Part shown: in pieces, positions 52,905-61,598 of the stretch
Numbering within the stretch: the first letter of the stretch is position 1
Layout of the letters: the number at the start of each line of letters is the position of its first letter
Assembly: GCA_900471485.1 (NCBI GenBank)
Contig: UCEU01000001.1
Coordinates: 1 to 64,000, forward strand
From: Hyphomicrobiales bacterium
Lineage (GTDB): Bacteria; Pseudomonadota; Alphaproteobacteria; Rhizobiales; Rhizobiaceae
Direction of reading: 5' to 3'
DNA length: 64,000 nucleotides
Notes under the pieces: generated by a model
What the model was told of the DNA's origin: nothing
Database searches by the model: none
Seen by the model: only the letters and a program-made list of their open reading frames with translations
Translations under genes and position numbers: made by a program

Positions 52905-53722
52905 GCACGCAGACAAGGCAGAAGCGCCGAACGACGGCTACCATACGGGCGATGAAAGGCGGCGATCGGATCGTCTGCCTCACCGCCTACACGACGCCGA
53001 TCGCGCGTTTGCTCGATCCGCATTGCGACCTGTTGCTTGTCGGCGATTCACTCGGAATGGTGCTTTATGGAATGGACACCACCGTCGGCGTCACGCTGGA
53101 GATGATGATCGCGCATGGCCAGGCGGTGATGCGTGGTGTCTCGCATGCCTGCGTCATCGTCGATCTGCCGTTCGGCAGCTATCAGGAATCCAGGGAGCAG
53201 GCCTTCCGCAGCGCCGCGCGCATATTGCAGGAGACAGGATGTGACGGCGTCAAGCTCGAGGGTGGCGAGGAGATGGCGGAGACCGTGGCTTTCCTCACCG
53301 CGCGCGGCGTGCCGGTCTTCGGCCATGTCGGGCTGATGCCACAGCTGGTCAATACCGCCGGCGGCTTTCGCTCGCTTGGTCATTCGCCGGAGGAGGCGGA
53401 CAAGATCCGTCGGGATGCGCGGGCGATCGCCGAGGCCGGGGCCTTCGCGCTTGTTATCGAGGGGACCGTGGAACCGCTGGCGCGGGAGATAACGGCTGAG
53501 CTCGCCGTGCCCACGATCGGCATCGGCGCTTCGGCGGCCTGCGATGGGCAGGTGCTGGTCTCGGACGACATGCTGGGCCTGTTCAACGACTTCAAGCCGC
53601 GTTTCGTCAAACGCTATGCGGAGTTGAGCCCTCTGATCACGCAGGCGGTCGCCGATTACGCGGAAGAGGTCCGATCCGGCGCGTTTCCGTCCGCGGAACA
53701 CACGTTTCAGCTCAAGCGGTAG
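52901..53722 (+). CDS. panB: 3-methyl-2-oxobutanoate hydroxymethyltransferase
   Basis: A 273-residue TIM-barrel enzyme with [13 protein letters not shown] (metal-binding aspartate), [16 protein letters not shown] and FGHVGLMPQ motifs. It makes ketopantoate from 2-oxoisovalerate, the step before reduction and panC. Coupled to panC by an ATGA overlap. The gene pair is typical of rhizobial panCB loci. Confidence 0.95.
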   Translation: MSTQTRQKRRTTATIRAMKGGDRIVCLTAYTTPIARLLDPHCDLLLVGDSLGMVLYGMDTTVGVTLEMMIAHGQAVMRGVSHACVIVDLPFGSYQESREQAFRSAARILQETGCDGVKLEGGEEMAETVAFLTARGVPVFGHVGLMPQLVNTAGGFRSLGHSPEEADKIRRDARAIAEAGAFALVIEGTVEPLAREITAELAVPTIGIGASAACDGQVLVSDDMLGLFNDFKPRFVKRYAELSPLITQAVADYAEEVRSGAFPSAEHTFQLKR

Positions 53723-53727
53723 ACGCC

Positions 53728-54936
53728 TTACCGGTTGAGCCAGGCATCGATCCCGCGCGCGGCCGCCCGGCCGGTGGCAAAGCAGGCGGTCAGGAGATAG
53801 CCGCCGGTCGGCGCTTCCCAATCGATCATCTCGCCCGCCACGAACACGCCGGGCAGGGCCTTCAGCATATAGCCGTCGTCGATGTCGTTCCATTCGACGC
53901 CGCCCGCCGACGAGATCGCTTCGGCGATCGGCCGCGGTCGAAGGACCTCGATCGGCAGCGCCTTGATCAGGCCGGCAAGGGCTTTGGGATCGCGAAGATC
54001 GCGGTCGCCGGCAAGTTCGCGCAACAGTCCCGCTTTCACGCCGTCGATCCCGGCGCCCTTGCGCAGTCTGTTCGAGAGGCTTGCCTTGTGGTCCTGTCGG
54101 GCGAGGTCTTTTTCCAGCCGCTCCCGTGTCCGTCCGGGCATGAGATCGACTGTCAGAATCGCCGGCCGCTTTTCATTCAAGATATCTCGGAGCGCCGCCG
54201 CATGTGCATAGACAAGGCTGCCTTCGATACCCTCGCGCGATATCACGAACTCACCTGGTATCGTGCCCGTCGCCGACGTTGCCTCGACGGATTTGAGCGG
54301 CGCGCCGGCGAAGCGCTCGCGGAAGGTCTCGCTCCACGCGATGTCGAAGCCGCAATTGGCGGGCTGGAAAGGGGCCACGGCGACACCCTGCTCCGCCATC
54401 CAGTTGGTCCACCGGCCATCAGAGCCAAGCTTCGGCCAGCTTGCGCCGCCGAACGCCAGGAGAGCCGCGTCGCAGTGCACGACTTCGATCCCATCCGAGG
54501 ATTCGACGCTATGGCCGCCCTCAGCGAAGCCGATCCACCGGTGCCGTGTGAGTATCGTCACGCCCTGGGCTTCCAATCGCCTGATCCAGGCGCGAAGCAG
54601 CGGCGAGGCTTTCATGGCGGTCGGGAAGACGCGGCCGGACGATCCGACGAATGTTTCGGATCCGAGGTCGGACGCCCAAGTCCTGACATCTGCGGGAGTG
54701 AAAGCATCGAGCGTCGTCCTCAGCCGAGCATTCGAAAGGCCGAACCGGTCAGCGAAGTTTGCATAATCTTCGGAATGAGTGATGTTCAGGCCGGACTTGC
54801 CTGCGAGAAGGAACTTGCGGGCGACGGTGGGCATCGCTTCGAAGACCGTGACGGTATGGCCGGAAAGGGAGAGAACGTCCGCCGCCATAAGGCCCGACGG
54901 ACCGCCGCCGAAGATTGCAATATGTTTCCGCGTCAT
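53728..54936 (-). CDS. HI0933-type FAD-dependent oxidoreductase
   Basis: A 402-residue flavoprotein. The N-terminal FAD motif is IAIFGGGPSGLMAADVLSLS, followed by KFLLAGKSGLNITHSE and, at the end, LPGVFVAGEMIDWEAPTGGY then LLTACFATGRAA, which match the HI0933/BaiN-like family. The biological substrate is not known in most members. It is convergent with panB five bases away. Confidence 0.88.
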   Translation of the reverse strand: MTRKHIAIFGGGPSGLMAADVLSLSGHTVTVFEAMPTVARKFLLAGKSGLNITHSEDYANFADRFGLSNARLRTTLDAFTPADVRTWASDLGSETFVGSSGRVFPTAMKASPLLRAWIRRLEAQGVTILTRHRWIGFAEGGHSVESSDGIEVVHCDAALLAFGGASWPKLGSDGRWTNWMAEQGVAVAPFQPANCGFDIAWSETFRERFAGAPLKSVEATSATGTIPGEFVISREGIEGSLVYAHAAALRDILNEKRPAILTVDLMPGRTRERLEKDLARQDHKASLSNRLRKGAGIDGVKAGLLRELAGDRDLRDPKALAGLIKALPIEVLRPRPIAEAISSAGGVEWNDIDDGYMLKALPGVFVAGEMIDWEAPTGGYLLTACFATGRAAARGIDAWLNR

Positions 54937-55027
54937 GAGTTCGCCCGGGCCTGATCTTTCAAGGCCTTCTCATGGCGTGCCATGACGCGAAGTGCAAGCG
55001 ATGCGATGTTGTTCTACGAGCGTCGGC

Positions 55028-55231
55028 TCAATCCACGATGCGAAGGCTGACCGTCGGCTTCGCGGGGGCCTGCTCTTCCTTCATGGCATCATCGTGGTAA
55101 CAGCAGCTTTCATAGACCGAGGGGACAAGATCCGCCGTCAGGTCGACCTTCGACCGCGCGCCCGCTGGCTTGAATCTCTTGGCGGGAAAAGCGAAAATCT
55201 TTGCTGACTCCTGATGTATGACTGTGGCCAT
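55028..55231 (-). CDS. DUF2735 small protein next to glnII
   Basis: A 67-residue protein starting MATVIHQESAKIFAFPAKRF at ATG 55231, with AGGAGG six bases upstream. It belongs to DUF2735, small rhizobial proteins often encoded beside glnII. It has a basic centre and two cysteines (ESCCYH). Function is unknown; the position suggests a link to nitrogen assimilation. It is divergent from glnII across a 482-bp gap. Confidence 0.8.
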   Translation of the reverse strand: MATVIHQESAKIFAFPAKRFKPAGARSKVDLTADLVPSVYESCCYHDDAMKEEQAPAKPTVSLRIVD

Positions 55232-55606
55232 GAATGCCTCCTGATCGGGTACCGTCCTTCGACGTTGAGAAGCTATATAACACGTCTGCACATAGTTTGC
55301 TCTAATTGATTTAAAAAAGTGCAATCTTTGTTGGAATAATGGGCAACTCCGGTTGCATTCATTTATGTCAGAATTTGCTAATGGTTATTTTTTATGCGAA
55401 TGCCTATAAAATGAGAGATTCATGCGGTGGGCGAATGGATGCCTTTTTTGTTTCCTCATTCTTCTAAGGCATCGGGTGCGGCATCGACCTCGTCTCCCCG
55501 AGCCCTTAACTGTTTGAGTCCGCTATAGGTTCCAGGCCATTCAAAGGCCGCGCGCGGACATGATGGCAAGGTTATTTTACTCTTCTGATATCGCGAGCCG
55601 GCAAAC

Positions 55607-55621
55607 TGGCACGGCGCATGC
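55607..55621 (+). promoter_or_regulatory. Sigma-54 promoter of glnII
   Basis: TGGCACGGCGCATGC fits TGGCACG-N4-TTGC at the -24/-12 positions, with GG and GC at the required spacing. It lies about 93 bp before the glnII start. NtrC-activated transcription under nitrogen limitation is expected for glnII; I did not find a clear NtrC palindrome in 55232-55606. That gap, A/T-rich near 55380, holds no gene I can support. Confidence 0.8.
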
Positions 55622-55713
55622 ATACAAATGTGCATCCCCCCGCGGATGAGGAGATTTAGGCCTCCATTGTTCGCCAGGATTTGCTGACACCTGTTGTTAT
55701 GAGAGACTCGCAA

Positions 55714-56754
55714 ATGACCAAGTATAAGCTCGAGTACATCTGGCTCGATGGATACACCCCGGTACCGAACCTTCGTGGCAAGACGCAGGTCAAGGAATTT
55801 GCAGAATTCCCGACCCTCGAGCAGCTGCCGCTGTGGGGCTTCGATGGCTCGTCCACGATGCAGGCCGAAGGCCGCAACTCCGATTGCGTGCTGAAGCCCG
55901 TCGCTGTTTATCCGGACCCGGCTCGTACCAACGGCGTGCTCGTCATGTGCGAAGTCATGATGCCCGATGGCGTCACCCCGCATCCGTCCAACGCCCGCGC
56001 CACCATCCTGGATGACGAAGGCACCTGGTTCGGCTTCGAACAGGAATACTTCTTCTACCAGAACGGCCGTCCGCTCGGCTTCCCCGAGCAGGGCTACCCG
56101 GCTCCGCAGGGCCCGTACTACACCGGCGTTGGCTACTCCAACGTTGGCGACGTCGCTCGCGAAATCGTCGAAGAACACCTCGACCTGTGCCTGGCTGCCG
56201 GCATCAACCACGAAGGCATCAATGCCGAAGTGGCCAAGGGCCAGTGGGAATTCCAGATCTTCGGTAAGGGCTCCAAGCGCGCCGCCGACGAAATCTGGAT
56301 GGCTCGCTACCTGCTGCAGCGCCTGACTGAAAAGTACGGCATCGACATCGAGTACCACTGCAAGCCGCTCGGCGACACCGACTGGAACGGTTCGGGCATG
56401 CACTGCAACTTCTCGACCAAGTACATGCGCGAAGTCGGCGGCAAGGAATATTTCGAAGCCCTGATGGCGCAGTTCGACAAGAACCTGCTCGACCACATCG
56501 CTGTTTACGGTCCCGACAACGACAAGCGTCTGACCGGCAAGCACGAGACGGCTCCGTGGAACAAGTTCTCCTACGGCGTTGCCGACCGTGGCGCATCGAT
56601 CCGCGTCCCGCACTCGTTCATCAAGAACGACTACAAGGGCTACCTGGAAGATCGCCGCCCGAACTCGCAGGGTTGCCCTTACCAGATCGCTTCGCGCGTT
56701 CTGAAGACGATCTCCGAGGTTCCGATCTCGGGCTCGGCTTCGGCTGCTGCATAA
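55714..56754 (+). CDS. glnII: Glutamine synthetase type II (eukaryote-like)
   Basis: A 346-residue GSII. N-terminal MTKYKLEYIWLDGYTPVPNL, then WGFDGSSTMQAEGRNSD, FGFEQEYFFY (metal-binding glutamates), GKGSKRAADEIW and NDYKGYLEDRRPNSQ are the class signatures. Length is right for GSII, shorter than GSI, with no adenylylation tyrosine. It makes glutamine from ammonium and glutamate when nitrogen is scarce. Rhizobia are unusual among bacteria in having it. A sigma-54 promoter is upstream and a terminator is downstream. Confidence 0.96.
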   Translation: MTKYKLEYIWLDGYTPVPNLRGKTQVKEFAEFPTLEQLPLWGFDGSSTMQAEGRNSDCVLKPVAVYPDPARTNGVLVMCEVMMPDGVTPHPSNARATILDDEGTWFGFEQEYFFYQNGRPLGFPEQGYPAPQGPYYTGVGYSNVGDVAREIVEEHLDLCLAAGINHEGINAEVAKGQWEFQIFGKGSKRAADEIWMARYLLQRLTEKYGIDIEYHCKPLGDTDWNGSGMHCNFSTKYMREVGGKEYFEALMAQFDKNLLDHIAVYGPDNDKRLTGKHETAPWNKFSYGVADRGASIRVPHSFIKNDYKGYLEDRRPNSQGCPYQIASRVLKTISEVPISGSASAAA

Positions 56755-56784
56755 GCGCCTGACGTCATCGTTCAGCCTTATGAT

Positions 56785-56812
56785 GGCGCCGGTCGAAAGC
56801 CCGGCGCCATTT
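56785..56812 (+). terminator. glnII terminator
   Basis: GGCGCCGG (56785-56792) pairs with CCGGCGCC (56801-56808), followed by ATTTTGCTTT. It lies 31 bp after the glnII stop codon. Confidence 0.85.
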
Positions 56813-57006
56813 TGCTTTCGCTCTCGGGTGTCCCGGTTCGGAGCAGGATAGAAGCGGAATCCTATCCTCAGCTTTCGGAATTCATGGGATAGCGTTGCGC
56901 AAGCATCACCCGGCGGTTGAAATATTCAACCAATCGGGCACATTCCTTTTGCGTCGGATGTCATTATCCCTATACTTCCCGCGAACTCTCATATCGCGAG
57001 CGGCCA

Positions 57007-58953
57007 TTGCTTTCGGCACGGAAACAGGATCGTCTTCTTCGCCTTCTCGGAAAGCCCGCGCTTTTCGTTGCGGGAGAGGAAATCGTATTGCCGGAGAAGG
57101 CTTATCCGCTCCTGGCGCTGCTGATCACATCACCGCAAATGTCGATGGAGCGCGAGAGCCTGCGCGGTATCTTGTGGCAGTCCGACATGTCGAAGCAGCG
57201 TGCCGGAAGCCTGCGCCAGCTGCTAGCGCGAATCGATCGCAGCATACCCGAGGGACTGCCGCGTCTCCTCCTCGCCACCAACACCGATCTCACCTTCAAC
57301 GGAGAGCATTGGGATGTCGATATCACGCTTCTCTGCGATGCCGCCGTCACGCTGGAGCGTCCGGATTGGGAATTGCTGACGGGCGAGCTGCTGGAAGGCT
57401 TCAAGGCGCCGACGATCGAGGCCGACGAGCGCCTCTCGGTGGAGCGCCGGCGGATTTCCGAGCGGCGCGATGCGCGCATCGTTGCGCTTCTCGATGCACC
57501 TGACAAGCGCACGCCCGATGAGCTGCTGTCGCTGGCAAACCTCGTGATCGCCGCGGATCCCGCCAATGAAGTTGCGTGCCGGACGCTGATGCAGGTGCAC
57601 GCCGATGCCGGCGATGCGGCAGCCGCGCGTCAGGCCTATTTTCGCTGCCTGAGCGAACTCAAGACCGAGTACGGCGCCGAGCCGGATGCCGTGACACAGG
57701 CGCTGGCCCGCGATCTCGGCATTATCGCGCCGGCAGTGCCCGAAGCGGCACCGCGTCCGCAACCGTCCGCCGCCGATCCTGTAGGCCAGCCCCGCGTGCT
57801 CATCCTGCCGCCGGAAACGATGCTCTCCGATCCGCTGCTGCAGCGCGTCGGCCGCGCGCTCCTGGAAGACGTAACCATCGGACTCAGCCAGCAGCGCGGC
57901 TTCAAGGTGATCGCGGCCCATACCAGCATCGAGATATTGAGCAGAGGCCAGAACGCCGAGGCTGCGCCCATTCCGCAGCAGGACCTGCAGTTCGACTACA
58001 CCGTCTATGTGACGATCCACGGCCGGGACGACGATATCTACGCGACCTGCCGGCTGACCAAGACCGCCAGCGCGGAAGTTCTCTGGGCGATCGACCTGCC
58101 GCTGGCCATGCAGAAGATCAACCAGTCCTTCGGCCATCTGGCGCGGCGTATCGTGATGACGCTTGCCGACACGATCGAGCGGCGCGAGCTCTCGGACATG
58201 ATGCACGACATCAATCCCTCGGCCTACCGCCTCTATCTCGAAGGCAAGCGGCTGGTGTCGAAGACCGACCTGCAGCATCTCCGGCAGGCGCGCAAGTGGT
58301 TCAAGTCTGCGCTTGTCCGCCATGATCGCTTCTCGTCCGCGCATGCGGGCATGGCGCGCGTGCTCGGCATGGAGTGGCTGGTGCGCGGGATGAAGGATAC
58401 GCAGCTGCTCGAGGAGGCGGATCGCTCGGCATGGTTCGCGCGCGACAGCGACCCGAACAGCGGCCGCGCCATGCGCGAGCTTGGTTTCGTTGCGCTTTAC
58501 CGGCGCCGGTTCGACGACAGCCTGGATTTCTTCGCCGAAGCGCAGATGCTGAACCCCAACGACGCCGACATTCTTGCCGATCACGCGGATGCGCTGCTGC
58601 ACGACGGCCAGAGCGACCGGGCGCTCGAGCTCAGCCTCGCCGCGTTGAAGCTCAACCCGCTGCCGCCGGATTATTACTATTGGAACCTCGGTGGAATCCA
58701 CTTCGTCCAGGAGAATTACGCCAAGGCGATCGAGGTTCTGGACCGCGTCAAGGATCGCCCGGCGACGTCACGCTTGCTCGCGGCAGCGCACGCCAAGAAC
58801 GGTGATTCGAAAGCGGCCGCGCATTATGCCTCGGTTGTCCTCGAGAATTTTCCCGATTTTCGCACGGAAGATGTCTGGCGTTTCGTGCCCGATCGCAACC
58901 CTGAGGACACGCGTCAGTTGATTGACGGCCTGCGTATGGCCGGATTGTCCTGA
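57007..58953 (+). CDS. BTAD/TPR transcriptional regulator of the YcaO-TfuA locus
   Basis: About 648 residues from TTG 57007. The open frame extends to 56917, but that TTG falls inside a perfect palindrome (56916-56930), and the paralogue at 12218 aligns with the shorter start. An N-terminal winged helix (LLRLLGKPALFVAGEEIVLP) is followed by a BTAD-type helical domain (RRRISERRDARIVALLDAPD to YFRCLSELKTEYGAEPD), a PRVLILPPETMLSDPLLQRV segment and TPR-like repeats with NPLPPDYYYWNLGGIHF. This is the SARP/AfsR-like architecture known from antibiotic clusters. The peptide gene begins 126 bp downstream, so it probably activates that locus. Confidence 0.8.
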   Translation: MLSARKQDRLLRLLGKPALFVAGEEIVLPEKAYPLLALLITSPQMSMERESLRGILWQSDMSKQRAGSLRQLLARIDRSIPEGLPRLLLATNTDLTFNGEHWDVDITLLCDAAVTLERPDWELLTGELLEGFKAPTIEADERLSVERRRISERRDARIVALLDAPDKRTPDELLSLANLVIAADPANEVACRTLMQVHADAGDAAAARQAYFRCLSELKTEYGAEPDAVTQALARDLGIIAPAVPEAAPRPQPSAADPVGQPRVLILPPETMLSDPLLQRVGRALLEDVTIGLSQQRGFKVIAAHTSIEILSRGQNAEAAPIPQQDLQFDYTVYVTIHGRDDDIYATCRLTKTASAEVLWAIDLPLAMQKINQSFGHLARRIVMTLADTIERRELSDMMHDINPSAYRLYLEGKRLVSKTDLQHLRQARKWFKSALVRHDRFSSAHAGMARVLGMEWLVRGMKDTQLLEEADRSAWFARDSDPNSGRAMRELGFVALYRRRFDDSLDFFAEAQMLNPNDADILADHADALLHDGQSDRALELSLAALKLNPLPPDYYYWNLGGIHFVQENYAKAIEVLDRVKDRPATSRLLAAAHAKNGDSKAAAHYASVVLENFPDFRTEDVWRFVPDRNPEDTRQLIDGLRMAGLS

Positions 58954-59029
58954 AGCGTTACACTTCATCCACTTAGCCGCGTTTTTAAGCCAAAACTCAG
59001 TCACGCCGGAATAACGCCTGCCGGTCATT

Positions 59030-59068
59030 CTCCAGCCCGTCCGCAGCACAACGCTGCTTCAGCTGGAG
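59030..59068 (+). promoter_or_regulatory. Nested stem-loop covering the peptide gene's ribosome-binding site
   Basis: CTCCAGC (59030-59036) pairs with GCTGGAG (59062-59068), and inside it GCAGC (59043-59047) pairs with GCTGC (59053-59057). The GGAG of the outer stem is the ribosome-binding site of the ATG at 59079. Folding would hide it, so translation may be conditional. Confidence 0.55.
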
Positions 59069-59078
59069 ATAGCACAAC

Positions 59079-59207
59079 ATGTCCACCACCCAGATCAAGC
59101 CGACCGTCCGCCTTTCCGCAGCCGCTCAGGCCGTTCTCAAGCAGAACGCCGTTCAGTTCGACACGAACGCCACGGCCAACATCGTTCACGCCCTGAAGTT
59201 CCGTTGA
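59079..59207 (+). CDS. 42-residue candidate RiPP precursor peptide
   Basis: ATG 59079, with GGAG ten bases upstream, encodes 42 residues. It begins MSTTQIKPTVRLSAAAQAVL and ends QFDTNATANIVHALKFR. It is basic, has no cysteine, and offers Thr29, Thr32 and Ser13 plus the backbone as possible modification sites. Its stop is followed at once by the YcaO gene. The arrangement of a short peptide, YcaO and TfuA defines trifolitoxin-like or thioamidated RiPP loci. A leader of about 27 residues and a C-terminal core beginning near D28 is my inference; leader and core could equally be otherwise divided. It is too short to be named by similarity. Confidence 0.65.
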   Translation: MSTTQIKPTVRLSAAAQAVLKQNAVQFDTNATANIVHALKFR

Positions 59208-59218
59208 GGTTGATGCGA

Positions 59219-60475
59219 ATGTCTGCACAGACTGCACTTGAGCGTCTCGCCAATGATCTCAGCCTTTCGTCGGCCGGGATCAATGGCTATCACGACCGCT
59301 CGCTGACACCTGTGCAGACATTCGCGGCCATCAAGCCGCACTTCAAGGAACTCGGCATTACGCGCGTAGGCCTTCTCACCGCGCTCGATCTTCTCGAAAT
59401 TCCGGTCGCCTTCGCGACCCGGCCGAACAGCTACACCCTGTCGGTCTTCCAGGGTAAAGGCATCGATGAAGCGGCGGCCATGACTTCGGCCGCCATGGAA
59501 GCCGTGGAAACGCGCGTCGCCGAGATGCAGCCCGACGATCTCATCACCGCCAGCCTCGACACGATGAAGGCCGAGCGCGCGCCGATGATCGATCTCGATT
59601 CCGTCGCCCGTTGCGTGCCGTCGGAGATTGACGCCGAGCCGATCGGCTGGTGCGAGGGTCTGGATATCGTTTCCAACAAGCCGGTGTTCGTTCCCTGGTC
59701 GCTCGTCGGCCTCGACCATCGCGGCGTTCGCCCGTCGGGCTTCGAGCAGTCCAGTGATGGTCTTGCCTCCGGCAACCGGCCGGCCGAAGCGGTGCTTCAC
59801 GGCATGTGCGAGCTCGTGGAGCGTGACGCCTGGGCGCTGACCCAGCTCCGCCCCTTCGAGCAGCTGCGCGGTGCCCGCGTCGATCCCCTGGCTTTCCGCG
59901 ATCCGGTTGTCGACATCATCGTCGATCGAATCCAGCGCGCCGGCATGCAGCTCTTGCTGCTCGACATGACGACCGATATCGGCGTCCCCAGCTTCCTTGC
60001 CGTCATCATTCCCGGCAATCTCGGAGAGCGCGTGGATGCTCGCTGGACCAATGTCTGTGGCGGTTGCGGTTGCCATCCCGATCCGGTCCGCGCAGCGCTT
60101 CGCGCGATCACGGAAGCCGCGCAGAGTCGGCTGACCGCGATTGCCGGCAGCCGCGACGATTTCACGCCGCGCGTCTATCAGCGCCTCGACAACAACGGGC
60201 CGATGCAGCAGCTCATCGACCTGTGCAGCGAAACGCCTGTCGCGCCGACATTCAGCTTCGAGCCGGAAAAGCGCAGCATCCAGGAAAACATTCGCCACAT
60301 CCTCGATCGCCTGGCCGAGCGGGGAATCAATCAGGTGGTGGCGGTTCCGCTACCGCATCCGCGCCTGCCGGTCTCGGTCGTGCGCGTGATCATTCCGGGG
60401 CTCGAGGTCGATGTGGATGGCGAGTTCATCCAGCTCGGCCTGCGTGCCGTCGGCGCCATGCAGGGAGTGCAGTAA
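59219..60475 (+). CDS. YcaO-domain peptide-modifying enzyme
   Basis: A 418-residue YcaO protein. ATG 59219 or 59213 both fit; GAGG lies upstream. ATP-binding residues are in TSAAMEAVETR (about 89-99) and HGMCELVERDAWALTQL (about 194-210), with a later CGGCGCHPDPVRAALRAITE region. It has no C-terminal PxPxP tail, which cyclodehydratases of the azoline class usually need, so thioamidation or a TfuA-assisted reaction is favoured. YcaO enzymes phosphorylate a peptide backbone carbonyl oxygen with ATP. The gene is coupled to tfuA by a TAATG overlap. Confidence 0.9.
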   Translation: MSAQTALERLANDLSLSSAGINGYHDRSLTPVQTFAAIKPHFKELGITRVGLLTALDLLEIPVAFATRPNSYTLSVFQGKGIDEAAAMTSAAMEAVETRVAEMQPDDLITASLDTMKAERAPMIDLDSVARCVPSEIDAEPIGWCEGLDIVSNKPVFVPWSLVGLDHRGVRPSGFEQSSDGLASGNRPAEAVLHGMCELVERDAWALTQLRPFEQLRGARVDPLAFRDPVVDIIVDRIQRAGMQLLLLDMTTDIGVPSFLAVIIPGNLGERVDARWTNVCGGCGCHPDPVRAALRAITEAAQSRLTAIAGSRDDFTPRVYQRLDNNGPMQQLIDLCSETPVAPTFSFEPEKRSIQENIRHILDRLAERGINQVVAVPLPHPRLPVSVVRVIIPGLEVDVDGEFIQLGLRAVGAMQGVQ

Positions 60476-61233
60476 TGAAGGTGATTTTCGCAGGCCCCAG
60501 CTTCGGCAACGATCTGCCCCGGCTTCGCGCCGAGAACCCCTCCATCGAGTTCCGCGCGCCGGCCGCGCGCGGCGATATCCTGCAGGCGGTTCAGGATGGC
60601 GCCAAGGTGATCGCCATCGTCGATGGCTATTTCGGCGAGACGCCGTCTGTCTGGCACAAGGAAATTCTCTACGCGCTGGAAAAGAACGTCACCGTTTTCG
60701 GCGCTGCCAGCATGGGTGCGCTGCGCGCAGCCGAGTGCTCCGCCTTCGGAATGATCGGTGTCGGTTCGATCTATGAAGATTATGCCGAGGGTCGCCTGAT
60801 CGATGACGAGGCCGTGGCTCTGGTGCATGCGCCGGAAGAACTCGGCTGGCTGCCGCTGTCGATCCCGTGGGTTGATTTTCAGCCGACGATCGAGCGGCTG
60901 TTCGCCGACGGGGCGATCTCGGTTTGCGAGCACAAGATGCTGCTCCTGGCCGGTCGCCAGCTGCATTTTTCCGAGCGCACCTATCCGAAGGCGCTCGAAG
61001 GCTGCAGCTTCACGGATGGCGGCCGAGCCAAGGAGATCCTTCGGCTGATTCGCGCCAGCAAGGTCGAGCGCAAGCGGGAGGATGCGGAATGCGTGCTGCA
61101 GTACCTGCTGGACGCCGAGTTTACGGCGTCCAAGCGTGACTCCGAGCGTGACTGGGGCTTCGCCGCGACGTCACACTGGGAGAGCCTGCGTGCCGAAGTA
61201 GACACCGCTTTCACGCCTGTAACGCTCAAATAA
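60475..61233 (+). CDS. tfuA: TfuA-domain partner of YcaO
   Basis: A 252-residue TfuA protein starting MKVIFAGPSFGNDLPRLRAE. The family core is KVIAIVDGYFGETPSVWHKE, ALEKNVTVFGAASMGALRAA and ECSAFGMIGVGSIYEDYAEG. TfuA was named from the trifolitoxin locus, and with YcaO it is required for McrA thioamidation in methanogens, probably delivering sulfur or allosterically aiding YcaO. ATG 60475 overlaps the ycaO stop. About 65 residues beyond the core, rich in Lys/Arg, end the protein. Confidence 0.9.
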   Translation: MKVIFAGPSFGNDLPRLRAENPSIEFRAPAARGDILQAVQDGAKVIAIVDGYFGETPSVWHKEILYALEKNVTVFGAASMGALRAAECSAFGMIGVGSIYEDYAEGRLIDDEAVALVHAPEELGWLPLSIPWVDFQPTIERLFADGAISVCEHKMLLLAGRQLHFSERTYPKALEGCSFTDGGRAKEILRLIRASKVERKREDAECVLQYLLDAEFTASKRDSERDWGFAATSHWESLRAEVDTAFTPVTLK

Positions 61234-61297
61234 CGCCTGAGATCGATTATGTCCCTACTGAAGCTCTCCCCCAGGGCTTGTCAGAGAGGCGGATGAA

Positions 61298-61567
61298 ATG
61301 AACGTTCAGACACGGGATGAAGGAACAGGCAGCGAATACGCGCGGATATTCCGGCTGCTGTCGGCTGCGAAGGACGAAGCCAGCAAGCTGAAGCTGCATA
61401 ACCTTCAGCACCTGACCAACATGGCTCTCCTCCAGGTCGTCATCGACTGGGACGGGATCGACCCGGAGCGGGAGCTTGATGTCAATCTTGAGAAACTGAT
61501 CGGAAGAAAAACGCAGATAGCAATGAAAGATGCCAGCGAGAATGTGGTGCTTCTCGACTGCCATTGA
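61298..61567 (+). CDS. Hypothetical protein of the YcaO-TfuA locus, 89 residues
   Basis: ATG 61298 behind GAGGCGGA, 64 bp after tfuA on the same strand. The product is helical and charged (SAAKDEASKLKLHNLQHL, then NMALLQVVIDWDGIDPEREL) with a single cysteine two residues from the end (LLDCH). No domain is recognised. Its place suggests co-expression with the peptide-modifying enzymes, for example as immunity or partner protein, but that is speculative. Confidence 0.6.
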   Translation: MNVQTRDEGTGSEYARIFRLLSAAKDEASKLKLHNLQHLTNMALLQVVIDWDGIDPERELDVNLEKLIGRKTQIAMKDASENVVLLDCH

Positions 61568-61598
61568 TTGATGATGTCAGCGTCTCGGACCGGGCAGT

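Noticed and set aside
55456..56613. 385-codon minus strand frame over glnII
   Set aside because: glnII is unmistakable on the other strand, with sigma-54 promoter and terminator matching it.
56917..57006. N-terminal extension of the 57 kb regulator starting at TTG 56917
   Set aside because: The TTG lies inside a perfect palindrome (56916-56930), the extension has an odd Cys/His/Tyr composition, and the paralogue aligns only from about 57007.
57223..60298. Long minus strand frames opposite the regulator and YcaO
   Set aside because: They mirror the codon bias of the + strand genes and have no recognisable domains or ribosome-binding sites.
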